This document shows, one piece after another, positions 47,991 to 48,066 of a DNA stretch of 48,066 nt (position 1 is its first letter; each line of letters begins with the position of its first letter). This DNA is from Candidatus Aminicenantes bacterium UBA2199 (GTDB taxonomy: Bacteria; Acidobacteriota; Aminicenantia; UBA2199): assembly GCA_002327965.1 (NCBI GenBank), contig DCVB01000017.1, positions 1 through 48,066 of the forward strand. The letters run 5' to 3'. The notes beneath the pieces were generated by a model, which saw nothing but the letters and a program-made list of their open reading frames with translations, made no database searches and was not told the origin of the DNA. The translations under genes and the position numbers were made by a program.

Positions 47991-48019
47991 TTGAAAAAAA
48001 CGCTGTTTTTTGCTGTAAT
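47991..48019 (+). promoter_or_regulatory. Promoter of the last gene (leaderless spacing)
   Basis: TTGAAA (47991-47996), a 17-bp spacer and TGTAAT (48014-48019), with ATG 48026 only 6 bp later, the same spacing as at def. Confidence 0.55.
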
Positions 48020-48025
48020 GGGCGA

Positions 48026-48066
48026 ATGACAGCACTGGATTGGCTGGTCATCGCGGCGACGATCGC
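48026..48066 (+). CDS. Start of a probable membrane transporter (partial)
   Basis: Only 13 codons are inside the window, reading MTALDWLVIAATI. This hydrophobic start after a short polar lead resembles sodium:solute symporters (SSS family), but many membrane proteins begin alike. The choice of start rests on the promoter 6 bp upstream. An ATG at 48018 stops after three codons. Confidence 0.4.
   Translation, partial: MTALDWLVIAATI

Noticed and set aside
1..48066. tRNA, rRNA, transposase, integrase or phage genes
   Set aside because: I looked for cloverleaf ends, rRNA-like segments and DDE or recombinase motifs, and saw none. Without a covariance search a small RNA could still be missed.

Overview
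The window is a GC-rich bacterial chromosome segment with about 42 protein genes on both strands. No tRNA, rRNA, phage, insertion sequence or CRISPR array could be seen. The organism is probably an uncultured, anaerobic, diderm bacterium. The signs are outer-membrane-barrel-like proteins, a lipoprotein phosphate-binding protein, an Hdr/Flox-type electron-transfer operon and TrpB2-type tryptophan synthase. A placement near Aminicenantes or Acidobacteriota is only a guess from general impression; nothing in the sequence proves it.

Layout. (1) 0.3-3.0 kb, minus strand: def-fmt-rsmB, for translation start and 16S rRNA methylation. (2) 3.5-6.3 kb: mutL-mutY DNA repair. (3) 6.5-15.8 kb: a phosphate region with a DUF47 regulator and PiT carrier, two membrane-type glycosyltransferases, then pstS-pstC-pstA-pstB1-pstB2-phoU. 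The two PstB ATPases are degenerate in complementary motifs. (4) 15.9-20.9 kb: a lysine-2,3-aminomutase-like radical SAM enzyme, two D-Ala-D-Ala-ligase-like ATP-grasp enzymes, a GNAT acetyltransferase and CorA. (5) 21.0-22.5 kb: trpB2 behind a putative Trp-rich leader peptide. (6) 22.7-25.1 kb: a YgiQ-type radical SAM protein and a DUF481 protein. (7) 25.2-31.7 kb: one seven-gene operon, hdrC-hdrB-hdrA-flxD-flxC-flxB-flxA, likely an NADH-linked flavin-based electron bifurcation complex. (8) 32-40 kb: a DUF1566 membrane protein carrying a G10 tract, endonuclease IV, a divergent pair of LeuT-family transporters and an APC permease. (9) 40-43 kb: clpS-clpA. (10) 43-48 kb: unknown exported proteins, a zinc-ribbon protein, a cyclase-family hydrolase and the first codons of a likely transporter.

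The most unusual feature is between the genes. Nearly every larger gap (about 3 kb in total) is filled with AT-richer arrays of 6-10 bp words repeated with one- or two-base variation. Examples are GTTCGAA/GTTCGAT, GACGTCTGAC, ACGCGTGACGCGTA, CAGTGT and GGAATTTGG. The arrays are often set as inverted arms that would fold into long hairpins. The same composite modules recur at several sites, and four genes take their last codons and stop from them. A second pattern is that five sigma70-like promoters sit 6-8 bp before a start codon, which suggests leaderless transcripts.
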